A stretch of DNA of 36,485 bases, from positions 1 through 36,485 of the forward strand of contig JALEMF010000096.1 of NCBI GenBank assembly GCA_022768005.1, in the 5' to 3' direction. This stretch comes from Bacteroidales bacterium. GTDB taxonomy: Bacteria; Bacteroidota; Bacteroidia; Bacteroidales; Muribaculaceae. Shown here piece by piece: positions 18,726 to 28,696 of this stretch; positions within the stretch are counted from its first letter, which is position 1, and each line of letters opens with the position of its first letter. The translations under genes were made by a program, and so were the position numbers. Under the pieces are notes generated by a model, which worked only from the letters and a program-made list of their open reading frames with translations, was not told the DNA's origin and did not search any database.

Positions 18726-20081
18726 CTACTTTAACATACCCGGATTCTCCGCTTGTAAATCATCTGGAAGCATTTCTTTTTCCGCAATATTCTCTTCTTT
18801 CTTTGATGACATGGCAGCAGTACGGCTTACGCTGAACATTATCCCGAACGCAAGTGACGTTATCAGAATTGACGTTCCGCCTTTTGATATCAACGGCAAC
18901 GGCTGACCTGATACAGGGAAGAGTCCCGTATTTATCGCCATGTGAAACATCGCCGAGAACACTATGAATACGGACATTCCTATTATCAACATTGCAGGAT
19001 AGGCTCTGCGGCACTTTGATGCTATTCGTCCTGCTCGAAACAACAATGACAAGTAACACAGCAAGAGTGCAAAACCGCCTGCAAATCCCAAGTCAGACAC
19101 TACAACGGAAAAGATATAGTCAATATTCGCCAATGGTAACTGAGATGTTACACTCGAGTTACCCGGTCCGTGACCGAATATGTTTCCCGTACCTTGTGCC
19201 ATTCTTGCAAAAAACACTTGGCGATTTTCGTCAGTCACTTTTTGCTCGTACATCGGGATAGTGTCATTTTTCCATTGCTCTATTCGCTTGGTCCATGTTG
19301 AAGAACGGCGAAAGACGGTCTTTTTCTCTCCCGTTCCCTGCACATTTGCAGCTATATCCCCCGGGACAGAAGTACCGGCAACTGCAACTACTTGTTCCTG
19401 CTCAGGTGAGGATTCGGAGTCATCGGACTTGAGCATACTATGCACACCGAACATTATAACGGTAAGGACTATATACACACCACCCACTGCACCCAGATGT
19501 TTCCACCTGATGCCGCCGAGAAACATCATCGCTATTGATATGCCCATTAAGAGTGCAGTATTAGTAAGTCCCTGAGTAATAAGAGCGCCTCCGAATATCG
19601 CTACGACTACAGATATGATAATAACACCTTTCTTGGATAATTTTCGTTCTTTATCCTGAGATTTTGATGCCACAAGGGCTATCACAAGCACTGCCGATAA
19701 CTTCACGAACTCCGAGGACTGCAACTGAAAGCCTAACACGCTGACGGACCTCACTGCATCATTCGACACTTCACCGAAGCAGAATACTACAATCACTATA
19801 ATTGCACTGAGAAATACAAACAAAGGTGTCAACACCGGTATATGCCGATAATTAATTCTTGACACTATCACCGTCGTCAACACGCCTATGCCCAAAGTCA
19901 CAAGGTGACGTATGAGCGGACCGAAAATATTATCCGCTTTTACCTCAAACGATGATGCTCCGTACGATTCTATAATCGAAAAAACGAGCAGCGCAATATA
20001 AATACCAAGCAGGTACTTATCTACGGAACGTGAAAATTCATCAGGGCGAGTTTCCGGTTTATTCTTTTCTGTATTTGCCAT
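18726..20081 (-). CDS. ftsW: FtsW-type SEDS glycosyltransferase
   Basis: SEDS topology; FGHGPGNSSVTSQLPLANIDYIFSVVVSDLGFAGG; GLFPVSGQPLPLISKGGTSILI. Confidence 0.95.
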   Translation of the reverse strand: MANTEKNKPETRPDEFSRSVDKYLLGIYIALLVFSIIESYGASSFEVKADNIFGPLIRHLVTLGIGVLTTVIVSRINYRHIPVLTPLFVFLSAIIVIVVFCFGEVSNDAVRSVSVLGFQLQSSEFVKLSAVLVIALVASKSQDKERKLSKKGVIIISVVVAIFGGALITQGLTNTALLMGISIAMMFLGGIRWKHLGAVGGVYIVLTVIMFGVHSMLKSDDSESSPEQEQVVAVAGTSVPGDIAANVQGTGEKKTVFRRSSTWTKRIEQWKNDTIPMYEQKVTDENRQVFFARMAQGTGNIFGHGPGNSSVTSQLPLANIDYIFSVVVSDLGFAGGFALLLCYLSLLFRAGRIASKCRRAYPAMLIIGMSVFIVFSAMFHMAINTGLFPVSGQPLPLISKGGTSILITSLAFGIMFSVSRTAAMSSKKEENIAEKEMLPDDLQAENPGMLK

Positions 20082-20104
20082 AGCACATTGAAATATAGGA
20101 CTAT

Positions 20105-21454
20105 CTACTTCAGATTTCTTACGACAGCCTTGAATTGGTCACCTCTGTCTTCGTAACTCTTAAATAAGTCAAAACTTGCACAGCACGGTGAAAGCAACAC
20201 TGTGTCGCCTTCCTCTGCAGCAGCCTTGCAAGCATCTATCGCATCTGCAAGTGAATGTGTATCCGTGACGGGTACCACTTCCTTGAAGAAATCTACAATC
20301 TTGGCATTATCTTTACCCATAGCCACGATAGCCTTAACTCGCTCATTGACAAGTGGAAGTATTTCAGAGTAATCATTACCCTTATCTTTACCTCCGAGGA
20401 TTAAGACTGTAGTCTTGGTCTTAGGCATACTTTCAAGTGCGTACCAGCATGAATTTACGTTTGTAGCCTTAGAGTCGTTGATATACTTAACGCCGTTGAC
20501 AGTTTCAACGTATTCAAGACGATGTTCCACACCTGCAAAGTCCGAAAGCGACTTGCGGATATTATCCTTATTCACGTCAAGAAGACATGCTGAAAGTCCT
20601 GCCGCCATTGAATTAAACAAGTTGTGCAATCCGCTCAGAGCAAGGTCTGCCCTCGGCATCTTCATTGAAATTTCCGGAGTGTTAAATATAAGTTCCCGCT
20701 CATCATCAACGTATGCCGCACTATCTTTGTGACAGTGTTCCGCAAATGGGTACAAATGTGCTTCAGTGGTAATTTTTTCAAGCTGCGCATTTATCACAGG
20801 GTCATCTTGCCAGTAGATAAAAGCATCGTTTGCAGTCATATTGTTGATAATGCGGAATTTTGCTTTAACGTAATTCTGCATCTTGTAGTCGTATCTGTCA
20901 AGGTGGTCCGGAGTGATATTCATCATCACGGCTACGTTTGCCTTGAAATCATACATATTTTCAAGTTGGAAACTGCTGAGTTCTATCACATATACGTCGT
21001 GATGTTCGGTTGCTACTTGAAATGCAAGTGAACGTCCTACATTTCCAGCCAAGCCTACGTTAATGCCGGCATCGGAAAGTATATGATAAGTAAGCAAAGT
21101 AGTGGTAGTCTTACCGTTGCTGCCGGTAATACATATCATCTTTGCATCAGTGTAGCGACCTGCAAATTCTATTTCCGAAATCACAGGTATACCCTTTTCA
21201 ACTATCTTTTTTATAATAGGAGCAGTAGGCGGAATACCGGGACTCTTAATAACCTCATCAGCATTAAGAATAAGTTCTTCAGTATGCTTTCCGTCTTCCC
21301 AACAGATTTGATAGTCATCTAACATTTTTCTGTACTTCGGAGCAATAGTGCCGAAGTCACTTAAAAACAAATCAAACCCTTTCACTTTGGCAAGTACTGC
21401 GGCTCCTACACCGCTTTCACCACCGCCAAGGACTACGATACGTCTGTTACTCAT
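20105..21454 (-). CDS. murD: UDP-N-acetylmuramoyl-L-alanine--D-glutamate ligase
   Basis: VVLGGGESGVGAAVLA; ITGSNGKTTTTLLTYHIL; VLILGGKDKGNDY; DTVLLSPCCASFDLFKSYEDRGDQF. Confidence 0.97.
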   Translation of the reverse strand: MSNRRIVVLGGGESGVGAAVLAKVKGFDLFLSDFGTIAPKYRKMLDDYQICWEDGKHTEELILNADEVIKSPGIPPTAPIIKKIVEKGIPVISEIEFAGRYTDAKMICITGSNGKTTTTLLTYHILSDAGINVGLAGNVGRSLAFQVATEHHDVYVIELSSFQLENMYDFKANVAVMMNITPDHLDRYDYKMQNYVKAKFRIINNMTANDAFIYWQDDPVINAQLEKITTEAHLYPFAEHCHKDSAAYVDDERELIFNTPEISMKMPRADLALSGLHNLFNSMAAGLSACLLDVNKDNIRKSLSDFAGVEHRLEYVETVNGVKYINDSKATNVNSCWYALESMPKTKTTVLILGGKDKGNDYSEILPLVNERVKAIVAMGKDNAKIVDFFKEVVPVTDTHSLADAIDACKAAAEEGDTVLLSPCCASFDLFKSYEDRGDQFKAVVRNLK

Positions 21455-21490
21455 GTTAGTAATATTTTTTATATATATGTATTGTATTTT

Positions 21491-22756
21491 TTATCTTATC
21501 TTAAGTGTCACAAATGTCATCACGGCAAGAATAATGCCTATAATCCAGAATCGCATAGTGATTTTTGATTCCGGTATTGCTTGCAACGGCTTCTGTATCA
21601 ATGCATCAAAACCGGCATTTCCGGGACGTTGAAAATGGTGATGCAATGGTGCCATTTTGAAAACACGCTTGCCTTCACCGTATTTTTTCTTCGTAAACTT
21701 GAAATACGCTACTTGAATCATCACTGAAATGTCCTCCACAAAGAATATCGCACAAAGCAATGGTATTAGCAATTCTTTATGGATTAATATTGCGAACACT
21801 GCTATTACACCGCCGAGGGTCAAACTGCCGGTGTCGCCCATAAATACTTGTGCCGGATACGTATTGTACCACAAAAAGCCTACCAGCGCACCGATAAAGG
21901 CAGCCATATACACCACAAGTTCTTCCGACCCGGGGACATACATTATATTAAGGTAACTTGAATATATGAAGTTACTGCCGAGGTATGCCATAATAGCAAG
22001 TGCCACGCCTATTATCGCTGACGTTCCCGCCGCAAGTCCGTCAATACCGTCTGTAAGGTTTGCACCATTGGAGGTAGCGGTCACTGCTATGATTGTGACT
22101 ATGATAAACAATATCCAACCTGCCATCTCAGCATGGTCGCCGAGCCATGATGTGAGATAAGTGTAATTGAAGTTGTTATCTTTCACGAAAGGAATAGTTG
22201 TTACAGGTGCTTTCACTGATTCCGCTTGCGGAGATGAAACCACCATTTCCTTATGTTCCCTCAGCACTACTTCAACGTTTTCGCTTACCACAACGTCATC
22301 ATTCAAGTACATTGTCAAGCCCACAATAAGACCCAAACCTATCTGCCCCACAATCTTGAATTTACCTTTAAGTCCGTCCTTATTATGACGATGAATTTTC
22401 AGGTAATCATCAAGAAAACCAATTGAGCCGAGCCAAATTGTGGCTATTATCATCAACAGCATATACACGCTGCTCAGATTTCCGAGTAGCAGGCACGGGA
22501 TAAGGATTGACACGATGATGATTATGCCTCCCATCGTAGGAGTGCCCTTCTTGCTCATCTGTCCCTCGAGGTCAAGGTCACGAATTATTTCACCCACCTG
22601 CATTGATTGCAATTTGGCAATAATCTTTTTACCGATAAATATTGCTATAAGCAAGGACAGAACCAATGCCATGCCGGAACGAAAGGTGATATAACTCATT
22701 AATCGTGAACCGGGGACACCAAGACCGGTCAAGTATTCAAATAGATAATATAGCAT
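21491..22756 (-). CDS. mraY: Phospho-N-acetylmuramoyl-pentapeptide-transferase
   Basis: KKGTPTMGGI; GFLDDYLKIHRHNKDGLKGKFK; NLTDGIDGLAAG; MAPLHHHFQ. Confidence 0.98.
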   Translation of the reverse strand: MLYYLFEYLTGLGVPGSRLMSYITFRSGMALVLSLLIAIFIGKKIIAKLQSMQVGEIIRDLDLEGQMSKKGTPTMGGIIIIVSILIPCLLLGNLSSVYMLLMIIATIWLGSIGFLDDYLKIHRHNKDGLKGKFKIVGQIGLGLIVGLTMYLNDDVVVSENVEVVLREHKEMVVSSPQAESVKAPVTTIPFVKDNNFNYTYLTSWLGDHAEMAGWILFIIVTIIAVTATSNGANLTDGIDGLAAGTSAIIGVALAIMAYLGSNFIYSSYLNIMYVPGSEELVVYMAAFIGALVGFLWYNTYPAQVFMGDTGSLTLGGVIAVFAILIHKELLIPLLCAIFFVEDISVMIQVAYFKFTKKKYGEGKRVFKMAPLHHHFQRPGNAGFDALIQKPLQAIPESKITMRFWIIGIILAVMTFVTLKIR

Positions 22757-22783
22757 CTGACTTGTATTCTTAAATTCCTTATT

Positions 22784-24250
22784 TTATTTTTCAAGTTCAA
22801 AAATCTCTTGAAGCACTTCACGGTCATCAAAGTGATGACGTACACCGTTTATTTCCTGATACGTCTCATGACCTTTACCTGCTACAAGAATTACGTCACC
22901 GCGCTTTGCAAGGACGGTAGCCACTCTTATTGCTTCTTTTCTATCTGTCACGGTAAGCGTCTTTTGGCGCAACTGACGTGTATCAAGTCCTGCTTCCATA
23001 TCTGCAAGAATGGCTTTAGGGTCTTCAGTACGCGGATTGTCGGAAGTAAGGATAAGTCTGTCGCTGAGCCTTGCAGCCTCGTGTGCCATAATAGGTCGTT
23101 TACCCTTATCTCTGTCACCGCCTGCACCTACCACTGTGATAATTCTGCCGGTGTTTCCGATAACCTCACGGATAGTAGTAATCACATTTATCACTGCATC
23201 AGGTGTGTGCGCATAGTCCACGATTGCCGTATAGCCGATAGTATGGGACTTGAATGTCTGAAATCGTCCTGCCACAGGTACGAGTTTACTCATATTGAGC
23301 AGTACTTTCTCTTCGTCCCAGCCCAGGAGTAATGATGCTCCGTATATTGCAGTAAGATTATATGCATTAAAACGACCTGTGAACATCACTTCCACTTCAC
23401 GCCTGTTAAAAGTGATAAGCGTGCCGTCAAGGCGCTGCTCAAGTATTCGTCCATTGTAGTCACCGAGTTTCTGAAGCGAATACGTATGCTTTGATGCAGC
23501 AGTATTCTGGAGCATCACAAGTCCTACCTTGTCATCAAGATTCGTAAGAGCAAAGGCATCTTTGCCAAGACCGTCAAAAAATGACTTTTTAGCATTCAGA
23601 TACGCCTCAACTGTCTTGTGATAGTCAAGGTGGTCACGAGTAAGATTCGTAAAAATGCCGCCCACAAAGTGCAAGCCTGCAATTCGGTGCTGGTGTGCCG
23701 CATGACTGCTCACTTCCATTGCCGCATACTCACAGCCGGCCTCCACCATACGGTGAAGAAGTTCATTTAGTTCGATAGGGTCCGGTGTAGTGTGAGTGGA
23801 AGCCACAGCCTCAGTATCCACGTAGTTCACTACTGTGGATAGAAGTCCTGCTTTATAGCCCATCAGGCGTGCCATCTCATATATCAGGGTTGCAATAGTG
23901 GTCTTGCCATTAGTACCTGTCACGCCCACCAATTTAATTTTTTGCGAAGGATTATCGTACCATGCTGACGCTATAAATCCCAAAGCGATAGCACTGTTTT
24001 CAACTGACACGTATGTCACACCCTCACAATCTTCTCTGTAATCCTCAGCGACGATAGCCGTTGCACCTGCGGAAATTGCTGCAGAGATATAATTATGTCC
24101 GTCAACATTCACGCCTCGCACTGCTACGAACAACATTCCCGGAGCCACTTTGCGAGAGTCGCTCGTGATGCCGCATATTTCTACATCGAGGTTTCCGTGT
24201 ACTGACGATGTTTTTACTGATTCTAATATTTCACGTAATGACTTTGTCAT
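22784..24250 (-). CDS. murE: UDP-N-acetylmuramoyl-L-alanyl-D-glutamate--2,6-diaminopimelate ligase
   Basis: [37 protein letters not shown] (meso-DAP-type DNPR motif). Confidence 0.96.
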   Translation of the reverse strand: MTKSLREILESVKTSSVHGNLDVEICGITSDSRKVAPGMLFVAVRGVNVDGHNYISAAISAGATAIVAEDYREDCEGVTYVSVENSAIALGFIASAWYDNPSQKIKLVGVTGTNGKTTIATLIYEMARLMGYKAGLLSTVVNYVDTEAVASTHTTPDPIELNELLHRMVEAGCEYAAMEVSSHAAHQHRIAGLHFVGGIFTNLTRDHLDYHKTVEAYLNAKKSFFDGLGKDAFALTNLDDKVGLVMLQNTAASKHTYSLQKLGDYNGRILEQRLDGTLITFNRREVEVMFTGRFNAYNLTAIYGASLLLGWDEEKVLLNMSKLVPVAGRFQTFKSHTIGYTAIVDYAHTPDAVINVITTIREVIGNTGRIITVVGAGGDRDKGKRPIMAHEAARLSDRLILTSDNPRTEDPKAILADMEAGLDTRQLRQKTLTVTDRKEAIRVATVLAKRGDVILVAGKGHETYQEINGVRHHFDDREVLQEIFELEK

Positions 24251-24276
24251 TTCTATATATTTAATTTTTCTTGTTT

Positions 24277-26439
24277 CTATTGTTTTAAGTGAAGCACCAC
24301 CGTAGTGCCGAGCGGAGATTTCGTTCCTGCCACCGGCGTTTGGTTTGCCACGAAGCCCGAGCCCTCAGCCTTTACATTGTAGCCACACGTTTCCAGATTT
24401 CTTATAGCCTCTTTAAGTCCCATTGCCACTACATCAGGTACGACACCTCTCTTCAGCGTGTCTTGTCCATTTTTATTGTAATGCACTCCGGCAATATTCT
24501 CGGCAGCCTCGTAAGCAGATTTGTCGAACGAACGGAACACCTTTGGTAATCCGCCCTTTTCTTTTGCCTCAGCCACCATAGGTGAATCACCGAGATAACC
24601 GCGAGCGTACATTTTCTCTGCCATTCTCAACACTACCTGACCTGCCGAACGTCCCACAGATATTGTATTCGCCGGAATATTTACTTCATTGAACATCACA
24701 AAGATGGTGTATTGAGGATTTTCGTACGGCATAAAGCCACAGAAAGAGAATCGCCATATATCGTTATGGTACTTACCGTCTTTATTGACCTGAGCCGTAC
24801 CCGTTTTACCGGCAAGCGGCACTACGCAGTCCTTCATTCTCACACCGGTACCGCCTACTTGCACCACCGTGCGAAGTGCTTCACGGATTTGACGGGCATG
24901 GTCCTCGGAGCAAATACGGTCACGGATATACGACACGTCGTTTTTTATAATCGTGTCTTCACCGATTAACTCTGTATAAAGGCGTGGGCGAACGAATTTT
25001 CCATCATTTGCCACAGCATTGTATATAGACATCATAAGGATTGGCGGGAAATCAAGATTGTAGCCGTAAGCCATCTGTGCCAAGTCCTTCTCCGTCATTT
25101 TTCTTCTCGGATAGCCTAAACTTACCGCATTTCTGTTTCCTACGTTTATCGGCTCCATAAGTCCGATCCCCTCAAGTCGCTTCAAATACTGCTGAGGATG
25201 CGAAGGATAAGGAGAGTTCGGAGCGAAGAGCATGTGAATCATACCCGTATTCGAAGACTTCTTGATAATATCGCTTGCAGTAGCGGCTTTTACATGTTTT
25301 TCGAAATGCGATTTGCTTTGTCCTTGAATAGGAGTTACGGGAACCATAGCATTTACGCTCGGCACTAATCCGTCCTCAAGCGCAATAAGCAGTGTCAACG
25401 TTTTCAATAGCGAACCCGGGTCGTATCTTGCTTCAAAAGCGTAATTCATCGCCTCAACGTATTTTCCGTCTTTATAGTCATAGTTTGACACGGCAAGCAA
25501 ATCGCCCGTCTTGACGTCCATAAGCATTGCTATTGCATTTTTAGGCTTTCTTTCCTGCACCTCAAGTTCATCAAGAAGCGATGTATCAAGCAAGTCCTGA
25601 AGTGTAATATCAATAGTTGATTTCACATTATAGCCGTTAATAGGCTCTATATTAGTCCAATACTGTATTCCGCGCGTACCTGCGGTAGGGTATTTCTTAC
25701 CTTGAGTACCATATAGCAGCGAGTCAAGAGCTTCTTCAAGTCCGTAAAGTCCGAAAAGACGGTCTTTACACTCAATTCCTTTACCCATCTTCTTCAAGTC
25801 CGTGGTATCCATTTGTCCCACTTTACCTATTGACCTGCGAGCCATATTTCCGCACGGATACATTCGGCGGTACCTGGAACTGATTGAAATACCGGTCTGA
25901 CAGCGGTATCTGAACGGCTTTCCGTATCCGCAATCAATAATCGGGAACTTAAGGAATTCCTGATAGGTGTCGTGATTCATACCCTTAATCAGAGCAAAAA
26001 ACTTGCGTCGCTTACTTTTTACCGGTTCTCTGAAAGGTGCAAGGATTGTATCCATCCACTCTTGCTTCGTTCGTTCCGGAAAGTATTCCGCCATTTTCTC
26101 CGCAAATGCAGGAACGTTTGCTATGAAAGTGGAGTCTTTAGCAATTTGGCGATAGTGAATAGCCACGTCGTAGCAAATTTCATTAGTTGCCAAAATACTT
26201 CCGTCACGTGCCAATATATCACCGCGCACCGGCTCTACTATTTTAGGCTTGCGCATACTGTTTTCTCTCTCCACCCATTTTGAAGAGTCAACCAGTGAGT
26301 TCTTTGCCAAAAAATACACCACTCCTACTGCCCATATAAAAAAGAAAAAGGCAATGAGGATATAACGACCTAATAAATTGCCGTTACCAGGATTCTCTTT
26401 CTTAGTTTTTTTGCTTCTATTCTCTGTTTCAGTACTCAT
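24277..26439 (-). CDS. ftsI: Class B penicillin-binding protein (FtsI-like transpeptidase) with C-terminal PASTA domain
   Basis: [18 protein letters not shown]; active-site SLLK in [28 protein letters not shown]-like [30 protein letters not shown]. Confidence 0.93.
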   Translation of the reverse strand: MSTETENRSKKTKKENPGNGNLLGRYILIAFFFFIWAVGVVYFLAKNSLVDSSKWVERENSMRKPKIVEPVRGDILARDGSILATNEICYDVAIHYRQIAKDSTFIANVPAFAEKMAEYFPERTKQEWMDTILAPFREPVKSKRRKFFALIKGMNHDTYQEFLKFPIIDCGYGKPFRYRCQTGISISSRYRRMYPCGNMARRSIGKVGQMDTTDLKKMGKGIECKDRLFGLYGLEEALDSLLYGTQGKKYPTAGTRGIQYWTNIEPINGYNVKSTIDITLQDLLDTSLLDELEVQERKPKNAIAMLMDVKTGDLLAVSNYDYKDGKYVEAMNYAFEARYDPGSLLKTLTLLIALEDGLVPSVNAMVPVTPIQGQSKSHFEKHVKAATASDIIKKSSNTGMIHMLFAPNSPYPSHPQQYLKRLEGIGLMEPINVGNRNAVSLGYPRRKMTEKDLAQMAYGYNLDFPPILMMSIYNAVANDGKFVRPRLYTELIGEDTIIKNDVSYIRDRICSEDHARQIREALRTVVQVGGTGVRMKDCVVPLAGKTGTAQVNKDGKYHNDIWRFSFCGFMPYENPQYTIFVMFNEVNIPANTISVGRSAGQVVLRMAEKMYARGYLGDSPMVAEAKEKGGLPKVFRSFDKSAYEAAENIAGVHYNKNGQDTLKRGVVPDVVAMGLKEAIRNLETCGYNVKAEGSGFVANQTPVAGTKSPLGTTVVLHLKQ

Positions 26440-26458
26440 TTTATCACGCCGGTTTTAA

Positions 26459-26830
26459 TCAGTTCTGCCCTTTAGCATCGTATTTAAGCACTATATTCGG
26501 GGATTTGGACACTTCAAGATTGAGATTAAGGGAATCCACAAGTTGTCTCATACTCTTTTCACGAGTAGAAGCAAGATATTCTCCTTTTGCAGCAAGTGCG
26601 CGCGAACTCATAGCCTTGGATTTTGACTCAAGTTCGTTTACTATTTGGATTCGGGTAATGCACAGGTAGCGGTTTGTGATATGGAGTATTGACACGAACA
26701 CAACACACAATACTATTCTCCAATATCTCTTGAAGAATTCAGATGAAAATGCCATTCCGTAAAATGTATGCAATAGCATTTTCGGTCTCTTTTCCGGTGT
26801 CTGTCTTTTATTTTTACTTTCTTCAGCCAT
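26459..26830 (-). CDS. ftsL: FtsL-like cell division protein
   Basis: 123 aa, single TM (WRIVLCVVFVSILHITNRYL), located between rsmH and PBP gene. Confidence 0.8.
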   Translation of the reverse strand: MAEESKNKRQTPEKRPKMLLHTFYGMAFSSEFFKRYWRIVLCVVFVSILHITNRYLCITRIQIVNELESKSKAMSSRALAAKGEYLASTREKSMRQLVDSLNLNLEVSKSPNIVLKYDAKGQN

Positions 26831-26860
26831 AAGCCCGCTTCCTCACTTTCTTTTTTTTCA

Positions 26861-27781
26861 TTATTCAGTAACTACCAACTCTGCTATTCTCATTTTAGCG
26901 CTGCGAGAGCGCGGATTTGCTTCAATTTCTTCTTCATCAGGCACTATTGGCTTTGACGTAATCAGTTTCAGCGGTGAAAGATTTCGTCCATAAAAATCTT
27001 TTGTCACTTTTCCCTCTATGTTTCCTGTCTTCATAAAGTTTTTGACAAGGCGATCTTCAAGTGAATGATATGTTATCACCACGAGTCGTCCTCCGGGCTT
27101 CAACGTTTTAATTGATTGTCCCAAAAATTGTTTAAGAGCAGTAAGTTCGTCATTCACCTCAATGCGCAGTGCTTGGAATATCTGAGCAAGTTCTTTTTTC
27201 TCCTGTTTTACGTTTATTATCGGCTTTACCACCGCAAGAAGCTGCTCAATGGTTTCCACCGGCTTTACGTCACGAGCCTTAACTATCGCGGCAGCCACTT
27301 TCCTTGACTGCTTCAGTTCGCCGTAAAGGTAGAAAATATTGCTCAACTGTTCTTCAGTGTAGCCATTGACAACAGATGCCGCATCTTTATCGGCTTTCTG
27401 ATTCATACGCATATCAAGTTTACCTTCCCAGCGGAAAGAGAATCCTCTGTCCGGGTCATCAAAGTGATGAAAACTTACGCCCAAGTCCGCAAGTATGCCG
27501 TCAACGTCGCCTGTATGACCGTAATAGCGCATAAAGTTCGACATAAAGCGAAAGTTTGAGTACACGATAGTAAATCTCTCATCACTGAAAGCCCTTTCCA
27601 CTGCTTCGATATCCTGGTCAAAACTATACAAATGTCCTTCCTGCGACAAGTTCCTGACTATCGCACCGGAATGTCCGCCACCGCCGAAAGTTGCGTCAAT
27701 ATAAATGCCTGAAGGATTAATTTTTAACCCTTCTATAGCCTGTGGCAACAATGCCGGAATATGATAAACCGTATTATTCAT
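26861..27781 (-). CDS. rsmH: 16S rRNA (cytosine1402-N4)-methyltransferase RsmH
   Basis: YHIPALLPQAIEGL; YIDATFGGGGHSGAI; VDGILADLGVSFHHFDDPDRGFSF; VITYHSLEDRLVKNFMK. Confidence 0.98.
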   Translation of the reverse strand: MNNTVYHIPALLPQAIEGLKINPSGIYIDATFGGGGHSGAIVRNLSQEGHLYSFDQDIEAVERAFSDERFTIVYSNFRFMSNFMRYYGHTGDVDGILADLGVSFHHFDDPDRGFSFRWEGKLDMRMNQKADKDAASVVNGYTEEQLSNIFYLYGELKQSRKVAAAIVKARDVKPVETIEQLLAVVKPIINVKQEKKELAQIFQALRIEVNDELTALKQFLGQSIKTLKPGGRLVVITYHSLEDRLVKNFMKTGNIEGKVTKDFYGRNLSPLKLITSKPIVPDEEEIEANPRSRSAKMRIAELVVTE

Positions 27782-27804
27782 TCAGCGCCCCGTTTTTAGG
27801 GGTG

Positions 27805-27835
27805 TAAAGGTAGCAACTTTATACCTTATTTACAA
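27805..27835 (-). promoter_or_regulatory. Putative dcw operon promoter (TTG-N20-TACCTTTA)
   Basis: Minus-strand match to the Bacteroidales -33/-7 pattern immediately upstream of rsmH. Confidence 0.5.
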
Positions 27836-27924
27836 TAGCAAATTATTTTTTTTGTAAAAAAGTTATTAACAATGTATAGGCAAGTATCACAATGCCTTAA
27901 AAAATTTGCAAATGCAAACCGTAA

Positions 27925-28602
27925 TCACATCAGCAATTTCTTCAATTCCTTAACTCCTTCAGTTGCTCCTTTCGGGATAACCGTCACAAAATCAGGAACG
28001 TGCGCAGGCGCCGGGTCTATGTAGTATATTGCAGTCGCTTTGCGTGCGTAATTTATAAGACTTGCAGCAGGATAGACTTGAAGTGAAGTCCCTATAACCA
28101 CTACTATATCAGCATCTTGGACTATTTCTATTGCAGGCTCGAACATCGGCACGGATTCTTCGAAAAACACAATATGCGGGCGCACATGGTGACCGTCAAT
28201 TATCGTTTCCGGTGTCGTATCAAGATTATCTTTTGTCAGGGTATAAACAAGATTTTCATTATCCACAGCGCGCACTTTCATCAGTTCTCCATGCAAGTGA
28301 AGCACGGATTTGCTCCCGGCTTGCTCATGCAGATTATCAACGTTCTGCGTAATAATTTTCACATCGTACTTTGATTCCAAATCCACAAGTCCGTAATGTC
28401 CTGCATTAGGCTTTACGTTAATCAATTCATGACGGCGAATATTATAAAATTCATGCACAAGAGCAGGATTACGGCGAAACCCGGTGGCACTTGCTACGTC
28501 CATCACCGGATAGTTATCCCACATTCCGTTACCTCCGCGGAAAGTTGACAATCCGCTTTCCACACTCATTCCCGCACCTGTCAATACTACTAATTTTTTC
28601 AT
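27925..28602 (-). CDS. cobB: Sir2-family NAD-dependent protein deacylase
   Basis: Start reassigned to MKKLVVLTGAGMSVESGLSTFRGGNGMW; TQNVDNLHEQAGSKSVLHLHGEL; RPHIVFFEESVP; VVIGTSLQVYPAASLI. Confidence 0.93.
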   Translation of the reverse strand: MKKLVVLTGAGMSVESGLSTFRGGNGMWDNYPVMDVASATGFRRNPALVHEFYNIRRHELINVKPNAGHYGLVDLESKYDVKIITQNVDNLHEQAGSKSVLHLHGELMKVRAVDNENLVYTLTKDNLDTTPETIIDGHHVRPHIVFFEESVPMFEPAIEIVQDADIVVVIGTSLQVYPAASLINYARKATAIYYIDPAPAHVPDFVTVIPKGATEGVKELKKLLM

Positions 28603-28627
28603 AATAATTAAAGATTTAATTTCAACG

Positions 28628-28635
28628 CAAATATA
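28628..28635 (-). promoter_or_regulatory. Putative -7 box TATATTTG of sir2
   Basis: Minus-strand TATATTTG about 25 nt upstream of the ATG. Confidence 0.55.
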
Positions 28636-28640
28636 CAGAA

Positions 28641-28672
28641 TTTGCTTAAATAAAAAAAAACAAATAACTTTG
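28641..28672 (+). promoter_or_regulatory. Promoter (TTTG-N20-TAACTTTG) for the rRNA methyltransferase operon
   Basis: Exact match to Bacteroidales TTTG/TAnnTTTG consensus with 20-nt spacing. Confidence 0.7.
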
Positions 28673-28696
28673 TAACACATCAAAAACTTTTCAAGA

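Noticed and set aside
22150-22330. Extra segment in MraY (VVVSENVEVVLREHKEMVVSSPQAESVKAPVTTIPF)
   Set aside because: A periplasmic insert at this position is typical of Bacteroidetes MraY.
22808-23332. 174 aa plus-strand ORF antisense to murE (also 18129-18617 antisense to murG)
   Set aside because: Cysteine/histidine-rich shadow ORFs of strongly conserved genes; no independent start, promoter or protein-like composition.
27455-27470. Exact 16-mer GTCATCAAAGTGATGA shared with 22823-22838, palindromic looking
   Set aside because: Both copies encode HHFDD in unrelated conserved proteins (RsmH and MurE); explained by coding, not a repeat family.
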